Below, piece after piece: positions 47,413 to 56,572 of a DNA stretch of 64,000 nt; within the stretch, counting starts at the first letter, position 1; each line of letters begins with the position of its first letter. This stretch comes from Pseudomonadota bacterium. Lineage in GTDB: Bacteria; Pseudomonadota; Alphaproteobacteria; Rhizobiales; Tepidamorphaceae. Position numbers and translations under genes: made by a program. The DNA lies in the NCBI GenBank assembly GCA_023458595.1, contig JAEWYT010000215.1, positions 1 through 64,000 on the forward strand, in the 5' to 3' direction. The notes beneath the pieces are model-generated. The model ran no database searches. It worked only from the letters and a program-made list of their open reading frames with translations, and was not told where the DNA came from.

Positions 47413-49467
47413 ATGGGCGCTTTCCCGCCGCGGCTGCCCGCGTCGATCCTGATCGCCAACCGGGGCGAGGTCGCGATCCGCATCGCCCGCACCTGCCGGT
47501 CGCTCGGCATCCGGTCGATCGGCATCCATTCGGCCGTCGACCGCGGCAGCCTCCACGTCGGAGCCTGCGACCGCGCCGTCGCCCTCTCGGGCGAGGCGCC
47601 GTCCGACGGCTACCTGGACGCGGAGCAGATCATCGCGATCGCCCGGGCCGAAGGCGCCGAGGCCATCCATCCGGGCTACGGCTTCCTGTCGGAGAACGCG
47701 GGTTTCGCCCGCGCCTGCCGGGAAGCGGGCATCGCCTTCGTCGGCCCGTCGGCGGAGGTGATCGAGGCACTCGGCGACAAGATCGCCGCCAAGCGCATCG
47801 CCGCGGACGCCGGCGTGCCGATCGTGCCCGGCATCGCCGACGACGACATGGCGCGCGACCGCGATGCTGCTCTCCTCGCCGCGGCGGCGGCCCTGCCGTT
47901 TCCGCTCCTCGTCAAGGCGAGCGCCGGCGGCGGCGGGCGGGGCATGCGCATCGTCCGGTCACCGGAGGACCTGGCGGCGGTCGTCGCGCTCGCCCGGCGC
48001 GAGGCACTGGCCTCCTTCGGCGACGACCGGCTCCTGATCGAGCGGTACATCGAGAGCCCCCGGCACGTCGAGGTCCAGATCTTCGGCGACCGGCACGGCA
48101 ACGCCGTCCATCTCCACGAGCGCGACTGCAGCGTCCAGCGGCGCCACCAGAAGCTGCTCGAGGAAGCGCCGGCGCCCGCGCTCCCGGGCGAACTGCGCGG
48201 GGCGCTCCACGGCGCGGCGCTGTCGATCGCCCGCGCCACGGGCTACGACAACGCCGGCACCGTCGAATTCGTGCTCGACGCGGAGAAGGGGGCGTTCTTC
48301 TTCCTGGAGGTCAACACGCGGCTGCAGGTGGAGCATCCCGTCACCGAGGCCATTCTCGGCCTCGACCTCGTCGAATGGCAGATCCGCGTCGCCGCGGGCG
48401 AGCCGCTGCCGCTGAGGCAGGAGGAGATCGTGCCGTCGGGCTGGGCGATCGAGGCGCGGCTCGTCGCCGAGGATCCCGACGCCGGCTTCTCGCCGCAGAC
48501 CGGCCGCATCGCCCACGTCGCCGCGCCGTCCGGGCCGGGCGTCAGGCTCGACACCGGCGTCGCCCGCGGCAGCGACGTGACGCCGCACTACGATTCGATG
48601 CTTTCGAAGGTGATCGCCCACGGTCCGGACCGCGACAGCGCGATCCGGCGTCTCGATGCCGCCCTGGCGGCCTACTCGGTCATGGGGGTCGGGACCAACA
48701 AGGGATTCCTGCGCGCGGTCCTCTGCGACGACAGCTTCCTCTCCGGCACGCATACGACGCATGTCGCCGGCGGGATCGCCCGCAGGCCGCGGGACCCCTC
48801 CCACGACCTGGCGGCGGCCTTGATCGTCGCCTGCAAGGATCGCACGAAGGCGGACGGCGCCTCGCCCTGGCGGTCCCTCGGCGCCTGGCGCGGCGCAGCG
48901 CATGCCGCCGGGCAGGCACGCATGCCCTGCGTGCTCTTCGACGAGGACGAGGGGCGGCACGCCTTTCTGGTTCGCCTCTCTCCCGGCGAAGCGGTGGCGG
49001 AGCCGGTCGGGTCCGAAGACGGCACGCCGGTGGCCGTCGGCTTTCGGCTCACCGGGAGCCGGCTCGCGATCCGCCGGGACGGCCGGGAGCGAGGCTGGAT
49101 CACCCATGTCGGGACCGACGCCTTCGGCGCCCGGCGCGTCCATGTCGACGGCGGCGAGGGCGCGCGCGCGTTCCGCATCGCCGAAGGCCTGGACGCATGG
49201 CGGCGCCCGGCGGACGATCCGGCGGCTTCCGGCGACGCGGCCGTGCGTGCGCCCGGCCCCGGGCTCATCGCCTCGATCGCGGTGAAGCCCGGCGACGCCG
49301 TCGAGACCGGCGCGCCGCTCGTGGTCGTCGAGGCGATGAAGATGCTGCAGACGCTCACCGCACCGCGGGCCGGCAGGATCGCGAGCGTGCGATGCGCGGC
49401 CGGACAGTCGGTCGCCAAGGGTGACGTGCTTGTCGAACTCTTCGACGAAGACCCTAGGGAGGCCTGA
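47413..49467 (+). CDS. acyl-CoA carboxylase, biotin carboxylase/BCCP (alpha) subunit
   Basis: 684 aa. Biotin carboxylase (residues about 10-450): ILIANRGEVAIRIARTCRSLGI, HPGYGFLSENAGFA, ATP-grasp KASAGGGGRGMRIV, ERDCSVQRRHQKLLEEAPAP and EVNTRLQVEHPVTEAI. After a linker comes a C-terminal biotinyl domain with the biotinylated Lys643 in VEAMKM. With the beta subunit it forms the methylcrotonyl- or geranyl-CoA carboxylase holoenzyme. GGGGGATCGG precedes the ATG. Confidence 0.92.
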   Translation: MGAFPPRLPASILIANRGEVAIRIARTCRSLGIRSIGIHSAVDRGSLHVGACDRAVALSGEAPSDGYLDAEQIIAIARAEGAEAIHPGYGFLSENAGFARACREAGIAFVGPSAEVIEALGDKIAAKRIAADAGVPIVPGIADDDMARDRDAALLAAAAALPFPLLVKASAGGGGRGMRIVRSPEDLAAVVALARREALASFGDDRLLIERYIESPRHVEVQIFGDRHGNAVHLHERDCSVQRRHQKLLEEAPAPALPGELRGALHGAALSIARATGYDNAGTVEFVLDAEKGAFFFLEVNTRLQVEHPVTEAILGLDLVEWQIRVAAGEPLPLRQEEIVPSGWAIEARLVAEDPDAGFSPQTGRIAHVAAPSGPGVRLDTGVARGSDVTPHYDSMLSKVIAHGPDRDSAIRRLDAALAAYSVMGVGTNKGFLRAVLCDDSFLSGTHTTHVAGGIARRPRDPSHDLAAALIVACKDRTKADGASPWRSLGAWRGAAHAAGQARMPCVLFDEDEGRHAFLVRLSPGEAVAEPVGSEDGTPVAVGFRLTGSRLAIRRDGRERGWITHVGTDAFGARRVHVDGGEGARAFRIAEGLDAWRRPADDPAASGDAAVRAPGPGLIASIAVKPGDAVETGAPLVVVEAMKMLQTLTAPRAGRIASVRCAAGQSVAKGDVLVELFDEDPREA

Positions 49468-49469
49468 TC

Positions 49470-50615
49470 ATGGCGCGGTCGATCTATGAGAGCGAGACGC
49501 TGGAGGCGTTGCGCGACCAGGTGCGACGGTTCGTCGAGGAGGAGGTTCTCCCCCACGGCGACGCTTGGGAGGCGTCGGGGATGGTGCCGCGCGAAACCCT
49601 GCGGAAGATGGGCGAACTCGGCTTCTTCGGCATCCGCTACCAGCCGGAATACGGGGGCGCCGGCCTCGATACCGTGGCGACGGTCGCCTTCGTCGAGGAG
49701 CTGTCGCGGTCGACCTATGCCGGCTTCAACATCACCGTGCTCGTCCATACCGACATGGCCTCGCCGCATCTCCACCGCTTCGGCACCCGCGATCAGCTCG
49801 ACCGCTACATGCCGGACGTGGTGGCGGGGCGAAGGATCACGGGCGTGGCCGTGACCGAGCCCGGCGGCGGCTCCGACGTCCAGGCGCTGCGCACCAGGGC
49901 GGCGCGGCGCGGCAACGGCTGGGTGCTCGACGGCTCGAAGATGTTCATCACCAACGGCGTGCATGGGGACCTCTTCTTCGTCGCCGCCCGCACGGACCCG
50001 TCGGCGAAGGGCTCGCGCGGCGTCTCCATGTTCATCGTCGAGAAGGACACGCCCGGCTTCAGGGTGGGCCGCAAGCTGGACAAGATGGGCTGGCGATCGT
50101 CGGACACGGCCGAGCTCGTGTTCGAGGAGTGCGAGCTGCCGGGAGACGCGCTGCTGGGCGAGGAGAACCGCGGCTTCTACGCCATCATGCGCAACTTCCA
50201 GAACGAGCGCATCGTGCTCGGCGCGATGTCGGTCGCCGAATCCCAGAAGGCGATCGACCTGACGCTCGACTACGTGAAGAGCCGCGAGGCCTTCGGGGCG
50301 ACGCTCTGGGACAAGCAGGCGATCCGCCAGAGGCTCGCCATGCTGCAGTCCGAGGTCGAGGCGGCGCGCCAGCTGGTCTATCACTCGGCGTGGCTCGACG
50401 CGCGGGGCGAAGACGCGACCCGCGAGGTCTCCATGGTCAAGGCGCTCTGCGGCGAACTGGTCAACCGGGTCATGTACGCCTGCCAGCAGTTCCATGGCGG
50501 CTACGGCTACATGCGCGAATTTCCGATCGAGCGCATGGTGCGCGACGCGCGCATCCAGTCGATCGGCGGCGGCGCCACGGAGGTCATGCTCGAGGAAGTC
50601 GCCAAGCGGATGTGA
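49470..50615 (+). CDS. acyl-CoA dehydrogenase
   Basis: 381-aa flavoenzyme, two bases after the carboxylase alpha gene. FAD and substrate segments: GVAVTEPGGGSDVQALRT, DKMGWRSSDTAELVFEECELP, RNFQNERIVLGAMSVAESQ and FHGGYGYMREFPIERMVRDARIQSIGGGATEVM; the Glu in MREFPIER aligns with the medium-chain-type catalytic base. Likely oxidises the acyl-CoA that feeds the carboxylase. A branched or terpenoid acyl-CoA is plausible, but isovaleryl-CoA dehydrogenases carry their base elsewhere, so LiuA is doubtful. Confidence 0.9.
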   Translation: MARSIYESETLEALRDQVRRFVEEEVLPHGDAWEASGMVPRETLRKMGELGFFGIRYQPEYGGAGLDTVATVAFVEELSRSTYAGFNITVLVHTDMASPHLHRFGTRDQLDRYMPDVVAGRRITGVAVTEPGGGSDVQALRTRAARRGNGWVLDGSKMFITNGVHGDLFFVAARTDPSAKGSRGVSMFIVEKDTPGFRVGRKLDKMGWRSSDTAELVFEECELPGDALLGEENRGFYAIMRNFQNERIVLGAMSVAESQKAIDLTLDYVKSREAFGATLWDKQAIRQRLAMLQSEVEAARQLVYHSAWLDARGEDATREVSMVKALCGELVNRVMYACQQFHGGYGYMREFPIERMVRDARIQSIGGGATEVMLEEVAKRM

Positions 50616-50838
50616 CGGGAGCGGCGGGCGCTTGCGTCACGTCGGTCTCGCTCGATCGACGCGAGCGCTCCCTGATCGTCTCCTCGCCCCTGAAATCCGG
50701 ACGACGTATGCCGGCCGGGCGATTTGCCTCCCGCGGCGACGCATCCGCCGCCCTTGACTGCCGGCCCCACTCTATCGGAAACGGCTCCAGCAGCGCGTTC
50801 AGCGTCATCCAACCGAGCAACCGGAGGAGAGAATCGAA

Positions 50839-52122
50839 ATGTCGGCCGGACAGTCGCCCCACGAAACCGTCTTCACGCTCGAAGCCACCCAGCTCAAGTT
50901 CGGAGAGAACGCCGTCGAGGAACTCGGCTGGGAGGTCGGCCGGATCGGCCTCAAGCGCGTCATGCTGGTCGCCGATCCGGTGCTGCGCGATTTCGGCGTC
51001 ACCGGGCGCGTGCTGAAGCAGATCGAGGCGGGCGGCGCGCGCGCCGTCGTCTACGAGGACATCGCGGTCGAGCCGACGATCGACAGCTTCCAGCGCGCCG
51101 CGGACTTCGCCAAGGGCGAGACCGTCGACGGCTTCATCGGGCTCGGCGGCGGCTCGACCATCGACACTGCCAAGGTCTCGAACCTGATCAAGGTCCACGG
51201 CGGCGATATCATGGACTACGTCAACCCGCCGATCGGCGCCGGGCGCAAGCCCGCCACGCCGCTGATGCCGCTGATCGCGATCCCGACGACGTCCGGCTCG
51301 GGCTCCGAGGCGACGACGGTCGCCATCCTCGACATCCCGGACCTGAAGGTGAAGACGGGCATCTCGCACCGCTTCATGCGCCCGACCCTCGCCGTCGTCG
51401 ATCCGGCGCTCGCCCGCACGACGCCCGGCGCGGTGACCGCGTCGGCCGGCCTCGACGTCGTCTGCCACGCCGTCGAGAGCTACATCTCCAAGCCCTTCGA
51501 CAGCCGCGACAAGCCCGCCAATCCCGGCGAGCGGCCGCCGTATCAGGGCTCGAACCCGGTCGCCGACATCTGGTCGATGAAGGCGCTCGAATTCGGCGGG
51601 ACCTACCTCGCCCGCGCGGTGCGCGACGGCGACGACCTGGAGGCCCGCGGCACCATGATGCTCGGCGCCACCATGGCCGGCATCGGCTTCGGCACGGCGG
51701 GCGTGCATATCCCGCATTCCTGCGCCTATCCGATCGCCGGCCTCAAGCACGTCTACACGCCGGCCGGCTACCGCACCAACCACGCCTTCGTGCCGCACGG
51801 CTTCTCGGTGATCGTCACGGCGCCGGCCGCGTTCCGCTTCACCTTCGACGCCGCGCCGGAGAAGCACATCAAGGCGGCGGAACTGCTGACCGGCGCGCCC
51901 GTCGCCGATCCCGGACCGGAGAGCCTGCCGGATGCGCTGATCGCGCTCATGAAGGACGTCGGCGCACCGAGCGGCGTCGCCGAGCTCGGATACGGCGAAG
52001 AGGACATCCCCGCGATCGTCGAGGGCGCCTTGAAGCAGCAGCGCCTGCTCGTCGGCGCGCCCAAGCCGGTCACGCCCGCCGATCTCGAGGCGATCCTCAG
52101 GCAATCGATGCGGAACTGGTGA
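50839..52122 (+). CDS. iron-containing alcohol dehydrogenase, hydroxyacid-oxoacid transhydrogenase type
   Basis: 427-aa group III metal-dependent dehydrogenase. NAD region GLGGGSTIDTAKVSNLI and IPTTSGSGSEATTVAIL; metal-site regions with SAGLDVVCHAVESYIS and HIPHSCAYPIAGLKHVYTP; GFGTAGVHIPH is characteristic of the ADHFE1-like hydroxyacid-oxoacid transhydrogenases that couple 4-hydroxybutyrate oxidation to 2-oxoglutarate reduction. A GGAGGAGAG ribosome-binding site precedes the ATG. Set apart from the carboxylase operon by 223 bases, so probably its own unit. Confidence 0.87.
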   Translation: MSAGQSPHETVFTLEATQLKFGENAVEELGWEVGRIGLKRVMLVADPVLRDFGVTGRVLKQIEAGGARAVVYEDIAVEPTIDSFQRAADFAKGETVDGFIGLGGGSTIDTAKVSNLIKVHGGDIMDYVNPPIGAGRKPATPLMPLIAIPTTSGSGSEATTVAILDIPDLKVKTGISHRFMRPTLAVVDPALARTTPGAVTASAGLDVVCHAVESYISKPFDSRDKPANPGERPPYQGSNPVADIWSMKALEFGGTYLARAVRDGDDLEARGTMMLGATMAGIGFGTAGVHIPHSCAYPIAGLKHVYTPAGYRTNHAFVPHGFSVIVTAPAAFRFTFDAAPEKHIKAAELLTGAPVADPGPESLPDALIALMKDVGAPSGVAELGYGEEDIPAIVEGALKQQRLLVGAPKPVTPADLEAILRQSMRNW

Positions 52123-52215
52123 GGCAGCCCGCATCGGGGGCCGGGGCGGGGCCCGGGACTTGCCGGCTCCGGGCCGCCGGCCGCCGTTTCGCGGGCGCCG
52201 GCCGATCGCCCGGCG

Positions 52216-53028
52216 TCACGGCGCTTCCTTTCGGGCGGATGCGTCGTTTCTTCGGAACCGCTCTATGGCCGCTGCGACGAGCTCGGGCGACTGCACGTGC
52301 ATGAAGTGGCCCGACTCGACCTCGACGAACTCGCAGCCGGCGATGTGCCGGCTCAAGGTCCGGACGAAATCCGGCGGGCGCAGCGGGTCGTGCAGACCGG
52401 CGACCATCAGCGCCGGGCAGCGCACATCCGGCAGATAGTCGTCGAGGGTCAGGTCGAACAGCATCCGCGACAGGGCGGCGAAGCCGTGCGGATCGGTCGA
52501 GATCCACCGCGCGCGGTAGCTCTCGAAACGGTCGCGGTCCACGGCGCGCAGCGGCTCGGGATAGACCTTGGCGAGCATGCCGTCGGCAATCGATCGCTGG
52601 CCCTCCGTCTCGACCCGATCGAGCTCCTCGAGGCGTCCGGCGCGGAATGCGCCCTGGATCCCGAAGGCGGGGGCGAACCCGACGATGCCGGCCGTCCGCT
52701 CCGGACGGAGAGCCGCGAACGCCACGGCGACCGCGGCGCCGGCCGCGCAGCCGACGACGACCACCGGCTCCGCGATCCCCTCAACGTCGAGCAGGCCGGC
52801 GACGTCGGCGACGAGGTCCCCCATCCGGGCGCGGCCTGCGATCTTCTCAGACAGGCCCGAGCCGCGCAGATCGAAGCGGAGCGTGCGGACCGTGTCCGGC
52901 AGGTGCCGGATCACGCCGTCCCAGGATTCGAGGGAGCCGCCCATCTCGTGGACGAGCACCACCGCCGGACCGGCGGTCCCGCTCGTCGCGTAGCGCAGCG
53001 CGACACCGTTCAGGTCCACCCACTTCAT
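52216..53028 (-). CDS. alpha/beta hydrolase lacking the canonical nucleophile serine
   Basis: 270 aa, PcaD-like fold: oxyanion region LVHEMGGSLESW, RFDLRGSGLSEK, acid in AGLHDPLRPPDF and His in VESGHFMHVQSPE. The nucleophile elbow reads VVVVGCAAGAAVA; aligned to the usual VGHSMGG it places Ala95 at the nucleophile position with Cys94 beside it. The protein may be non-hydrolytic or use another residue. Last gene of the seven-gene catabolic operon, 21 bases after the MBL-fold gene. Confidence 0.85.
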   Translation of the reverse strand: MKWVDLNGVALRYATSGTAGPAVVLVHEMGGSLESWDGVIRHLPDTVRTLRFDLRGSGLSEKIAGRARMGDLVADVAGLLDVEGIAEPVVVVGCAAGAAVAVAFAALRPERTAGIVGFAPAFGIQGAFRAGRLEELDRVETEGQRSIADGMLAKVYPEPLRAVDRDRFESYRARWISTDPHGFAALSRMLFDLTLDDYLPDVRCPALMVAGLHDPLRPPDFVRTLSRHIAGCEFVEVESGHFMHVQSPELVAAAIERFRRNDASARKEAP

Positions 53029-53049
53029 GGCGATCGGCGGCTCCGCCGG

Positions 53050-53925
53050 CTACAGGGTGAAACGCCAGGCTTCCGGCTCGATAACGTAGCCTTCGCCGCG
53101 GCGCGCCACATGGCCGAAGCCGGGGAAATGGGCGTGCATCCCGCCGATCAGCAGCCGATCGCTCGCGGCCATGTCGAAGGTGCGCCGGCGGCTGGAGATC
53201 GCGGCGTCCCGGTCGCTGTCGAAGACCATCGTCACGTCCGGCCGGCGGGCCTGGACGTCGGGCACGTGCACGATGTCGCCCCAGATCAGCATGGCCTCGT
53301 CGCCGGAGGCGACCCTGTAGCCCGTATGTCCCGGCGTATGGCCGGGAAGCGGCACGGCTTCGACCTGCGGCATCACCTCGCCGACCGCGTTCCGCCGGCG
53401 GTCGAGATAGGGGGCGACCTGGAAGCGGCCCCATTCGAAATAGCGGACCCGCTGCCTCTCGTTCGCCCGCGCCATCGCCGCGTCGTCGTGCCAGTGGTTC
53501 ACCTCGGCCTCGGCCACGACGAGCTCGGCGTTGGGGAACAGCCGGCTGCCGTCCTTCGCCGTCAGTCCGTTGGAGTGATCGGGGTGCATGTGGGTCAGCA
53601 TCACCGTGTCGATGTCCTCCGGCGCGATGCCCAACAGGGCCAGCATCGCGGGAAGCCTGCCGAGCGTCGGTCCCATGCTGTCGCTGGAGCCGGTGTCGAC
53701 GATCCCGGTGCGGCCGCCGCTGCGCACGAGGAAGCAGTTGACCGAGATGCGGGGCGGCGAGGGGCGGAAGGCTTCCGCCATGATGGAGTCGATCTCGGCG
53801 GGCGCGATGTCCAGCATCACCTCGTACGGCGCGTCGAGATAGCCGTCGGACAGCGCGGTCACCATCGCGTCGCCGACGCGGCGATGATAGATGCCGGGGA
53901 TCTGTTCGGTGGGAAGTGCATTCAT
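53050..53925 (-). CDS. MBL-fold metallo-hydrolase
   Basis: 291 aa. Dinuclear metal motif H112-x-H114-x-D116-H117 (LTHMHPDHSNG), further His in PLPGHTPGHTGY and Asp in LIWGDIVHVPD, final His region GGMHAHFPGFGHV. No leader peptide is evident at the N-terminus (MNALPTEQIPG). Likely a lactonase or thioesterase-type hydrolase within the operon; substrate not identified. The start has GGAGAAC upstream. Confidence 0.88.
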   Translation of the reverse strand: MNALPTEQIPGIYHRRVGDAMVTALSDGYLDAPYEVMLDIAPAEIDSIMAEAFRPSPPRISVNCFLVRSGGRTGIVDTGSSDSMGPTLGRLPAMLALLGIAPEDIDTVMLTHMHPDHSNGLTAKDGSRLFPNAELVVAEAEVNHWHDDAAMARANERQRVRYFEWGRFQVAPYLDRRRNAVGEVMPQVEAVPLPGHTPGHTGYRVASGDEAMLIWGDIVHVPDVQARRPDVTMVFDSDRDAAISSRRRTFDMAASDRLLIGGMHAHFPGFGHVARRGEGYVIEPEAWRFTL

Positions 53926-53945
53926 TGTCCGGTTCTCCGGCAGGG

Positions 53946-55331
53946 TCAGGCGGTGCGCCGACGCGATTCGCCGGCGGTCGAGAAGGGAAGGTTCCGCAGG
54001 TCCGTCACGGTCTCGAGCGCCATCATGCCGTCGAACAGCGCGTCGGCCCGATGCGCGGGCAGCCGGGCGCCGACGCAGTCGGAGAACTTGGCGTGCAGGC
54101 CGTCGCGATCGAGCGGCTTCTGCCAGCTGCCGCGCGCGTACCGCACCGGCTCGTGGGTCAGCACCCGGCCGGACACCGTCTCGACCTCGACCGTGTCGGG
54201 CGGCGAATCCGGCATGCCGGCGATGCCGTCGTGGATCGCCGTCGACCTCACCTTGCCCATCGTCTCCATGACCTCCGGCCGGCGTACGAAGCCGTCGCTC
54301 AACTCCGACAGACCGACGTTGCGGGCGACGAGCGCGCTCGCCATGGCGAACTCCATCGAGAACTTCGCCTCGAGGCCCGTCTTCGGCGCGTGATTGCGCA
54401 ACATCAGAAGCTCCGGAACGCCCGCGCCGACACGGATCTCGCGAACGTCGCCGGGCTTCAGGTCGTGCTCCTCGACGATGTCGAGCATGGCGTCTATCGC
54501 CCGGTGCGTGGAGTAGCACAGCGGATAGCGCTTGATGTTGAGGCCGAGCTCGGCGAAACGCCATTCCCGGCCGAGTCCGTGGTCGCGTTCGGCGAGATCC
54601 GGCGTGCCCGAGGCGGTATGCGCGTTCATGAAGCCGGTCGCGTGCTCCAGCGCATCCTCGGCCGCCGTGAAGCCTCTCGCGGCAAGGCGGGCGGCGATGA
54701 TGCCCGACTGCGCCGCGCGGCCGGCATGCAGCGGCTTGGTCATCGTGCCGAAATTGGCGACGAGACCCGAGGCGAGCGATGCCCCGATGGCGACGGCGTG
54801 GCCGGCGCGATCGGCGTCGAGCCCGTGCAGGACGGCGCAGGCGGTCGCGGTCGCCAGTGTTCCGAGGTTCGCGGTGGGATGGAAGCCGCGCTCGTGCATC
54901 TTGCCCGGCTCGAGCGTCATCAGCAGCGCCCAGACCTCGTAGCCGGCGACATAGGCCGCAAGTGCGGCTTCGCCCGAAGCGCCGAGCGCCCAGCCTTCGG
55001 CGAGGATCGCCGGAGTCAGCACGACGCTCGGGTGGCCGTCCATGCCGACGTCGTCGTAGTCGAGAGCGTGGGCGGCGACACCGTTCACGAAGGCCGCGTC
55101 CGGCGCGGTGTAAAGCGTGCCGACGGGAATGAGCGGCGCACTGCCCTCGGTCTTCGTCGTCGGCGATACGAGCTCGGACACGAGATGGACGGCGTCCTCG
55201 CCGCTGCCGGCGATCATCACGGCGACACAGTCCGTCATTCCCGATTTCGCCGCGTCCTTGAGCGTATCGGGAACCTTCTCGGGCGAAACCGCTGCGATGA
55301 AGTCCGCCACCTCGCGTGTCAGTCCAGTCAT
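53946..55331 (-). CDS. MmgE/PrpD family protein
   Basis: 461 aa, family of 2-methylcitrate dehydratase and cis-aconitate decarboxylase. Signature segments: FVNGVAAHALDYDDVGMDGHPSVVLTPAILAEGWA, YVAGYEVWALL, GFHPTANLGTLATATACAVLHGLD, GTMTKPLHAGRAAQSGIIAARLAARGF and KRYPLCYSTHRAIDAMLDI. Catalyses hydration/dehydration or decarboxylation of a di- or tricarboxylate; here linked to acyl-CoA genes, so a branched dicarboxylate substrate is plausible but unproved. Confidence 0.88.
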   Translation of the reverse strand: MTGLTREVADFIAAVSPEKVPDTLKDAAKSGMTDCVAVMIAGSGEDAVHLVSELVSPTTKTEGSAPLIPVGTLYTAPDAAFVNGVAAHALDYDDVGMDGHPSVVLTPAILAEGWALGASGEAALAAYVAGYEVWALLMTLEPGKMHERGFHPTANLGTLATATACAVLHGLDADRAGHAVAIGASLASGLVANFGTMTKPLHAGRAAQSGIIAARLAARGFTAAEDALEHATGFMNAHTASGTPDLAERDHGLGREWRFAELGLNIKRYPLCYSTHRAIDAMLDIVEEHDLKPGDVREIRVGAGVPELLMLRNHAPKTGLEAKFSMEFAMASALVARNVGLSELSDGFVRRPEVMETMGKVRSTAIHDGIAGMPDSPPDTVEVETVSGRVLTHEPVRYARGSWQKPLDRDGLHAKFSDCVGARLPAHRADALFDGMMALETVTDLRNLPFSTAGESRRRTA

Positions 55332-55351
55332 GGAACGTGCTCTTTCCTGCT

Positions 55352-56554
55352 TCAATAGGACCGCGGCATGCCGAGCACATGCTGGCCGACATAGGCGAGG
55401 ACCAGATTGGTCGAGATCGGGGCCGTCTGATACAGCCGCACTTCGCGCCACTTGCGCTCGATGTCGTATTCGCGGGCGTAGCCGAAGCCGCCATGCGTCT
55501 GCAGGCAGGCGTCCGCGGCGTGCCAGGTCGCTTCCGAGGCGAGCAGCTTGGCGATGTTGGCGTCCTCGCCGCAGGGCCTGCCGGCCTGGAACAGGGCCGC
55601 CGCGCGGCGGCACATCATGTCGGCCGCTTCGAGTTCGGCATAGGCGCGCGCCAGCGGGAACTGGATGCCCTGATTGGCGCCGATCGGCTTGCCGAAGACG
55701 ACGCGCTCGTTGGCGTAGTCGACCGCGCGCTTGAGAAGCCAGCGGCCGTCGCCGACGCATTCGGAGGCGACGAGGATGCGCTCCGCGTTCATCCCGTCGA
55801 GAATGTAGCGGAAGCCCTTGCCTTCCTCGCCGATCAGGTTCTCGGCCGGCACCTTCAGATTGTCGATGAACACCTCGGTGGTGTTGTGGTTCAGGAGCGC
55901 CTTGATCGGCTTGATCTCGATGCCGTTGCCGCGCGCCTCCCGCAGGTCGACGAGAAACACCGACAATCCGTCGCTGCGCTTGGCGACCTGGTCGGCCGGC
56001 GTGGTGCGGGCGAGCAGCAGCATCAGGTCGGAGTAAAGCGCCCGGGACGTCCACACCTTCTGGCCGTTGACGACGTAGTGGTCGCCGTCGCGGACTGCGC
56101 GGGTCTTGATCTGCGTGGTGTCCGAACCGGTGGTCGGCTCGGTGACGCCGAAGGCCTGCAGGCGCAACTCGCCGGACGCGATGCCGGGCAGGTACTTGCG
56201 CTTCTGCGCCTCGCTGCCGTGCCTGAGCAGGGTTCCCATGATGTACATCTGCGCGTGCGCAGGACTGGCGGTGCATCCCGAGGCGTTGATCTCCTCGAGG
56301 ATCACGGCGGCAGCGCGCAGCGGCAGGCCGGACCCGCCGTACTCCTCGGGAATGAGCGCGCCGAGGAAGCCGCCTTCGGTCAGCGCGTCGACGAAGGCGC
56401 TCGGATAGGCCTGATCCTCGTCGAGCCGGCGCCAGTAGGACGGCGGATAGTCGGCGCAGATGCGCCGCACCGCCTCCCGTAGCTCGGGGAAGTCCTCGCC
56501 GAGTTCGACGTGAACCACGTCGTCGGCGGCAGCGTCGGGATTGATGTGATCCAT
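55352..56554 (-). CDS. acyl-CoA dehydrogenase
   Basis: 400 aa. Segments: FLGALIPEEYGGSGLPLRAAAVILEEI, AFGVTEPTTGSDTTQIKTRA, GQKVWTSRALYSDLMLLLARTT, FRYILDGMNAERILVASECVGDG, ANERVVFGKPIGANQGIQFPLA and LQTHGGFGYAREYDIERKWREVRLYQTAPISTNLVLAYV with the catalytic Glu in AREYDIER. In the operon it lies between the HMG-CoA lyase-like and MmgE/PrpD genes. Substrate unknown. Confidence 0.9.
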   Translation of the reverse strand: MDHINPDAAADDVVHVELGEDFPELREAVRRICADYPPSYWRRLDEDQAYPSAFVDALTEGGFLGALIPEEYGGSGLPLRAAAVILEEINASGCTASPAHAQMYIMGTLLRHGSEAQKRKYLPGIASGELRLQAFGVTEPTTGSDTTQIKTRAVRDGDHYVVNGQKVWTSRALYSDLMLLLARTTPADQVAKRSDGLSVFLVDLREARGNGIEIKPIKALLNHNTTEVFIDNLKVPAENLIGEEGKGFRYILDGMNAERILVASECVGDGRWLLKRAVDYANERVVFGKPIGANQGIQFPLARAYAELEAADMMCRRAAALFQAGRPCGEDANIAKLLASEATWHAADACLQTHGGFGYAREYDIERKWREVRLYQTAPISTNLVLAYVGQHVLGMPRSY

Positions 56555-56572
56555 GGAGGTCTACTTCGGTTC

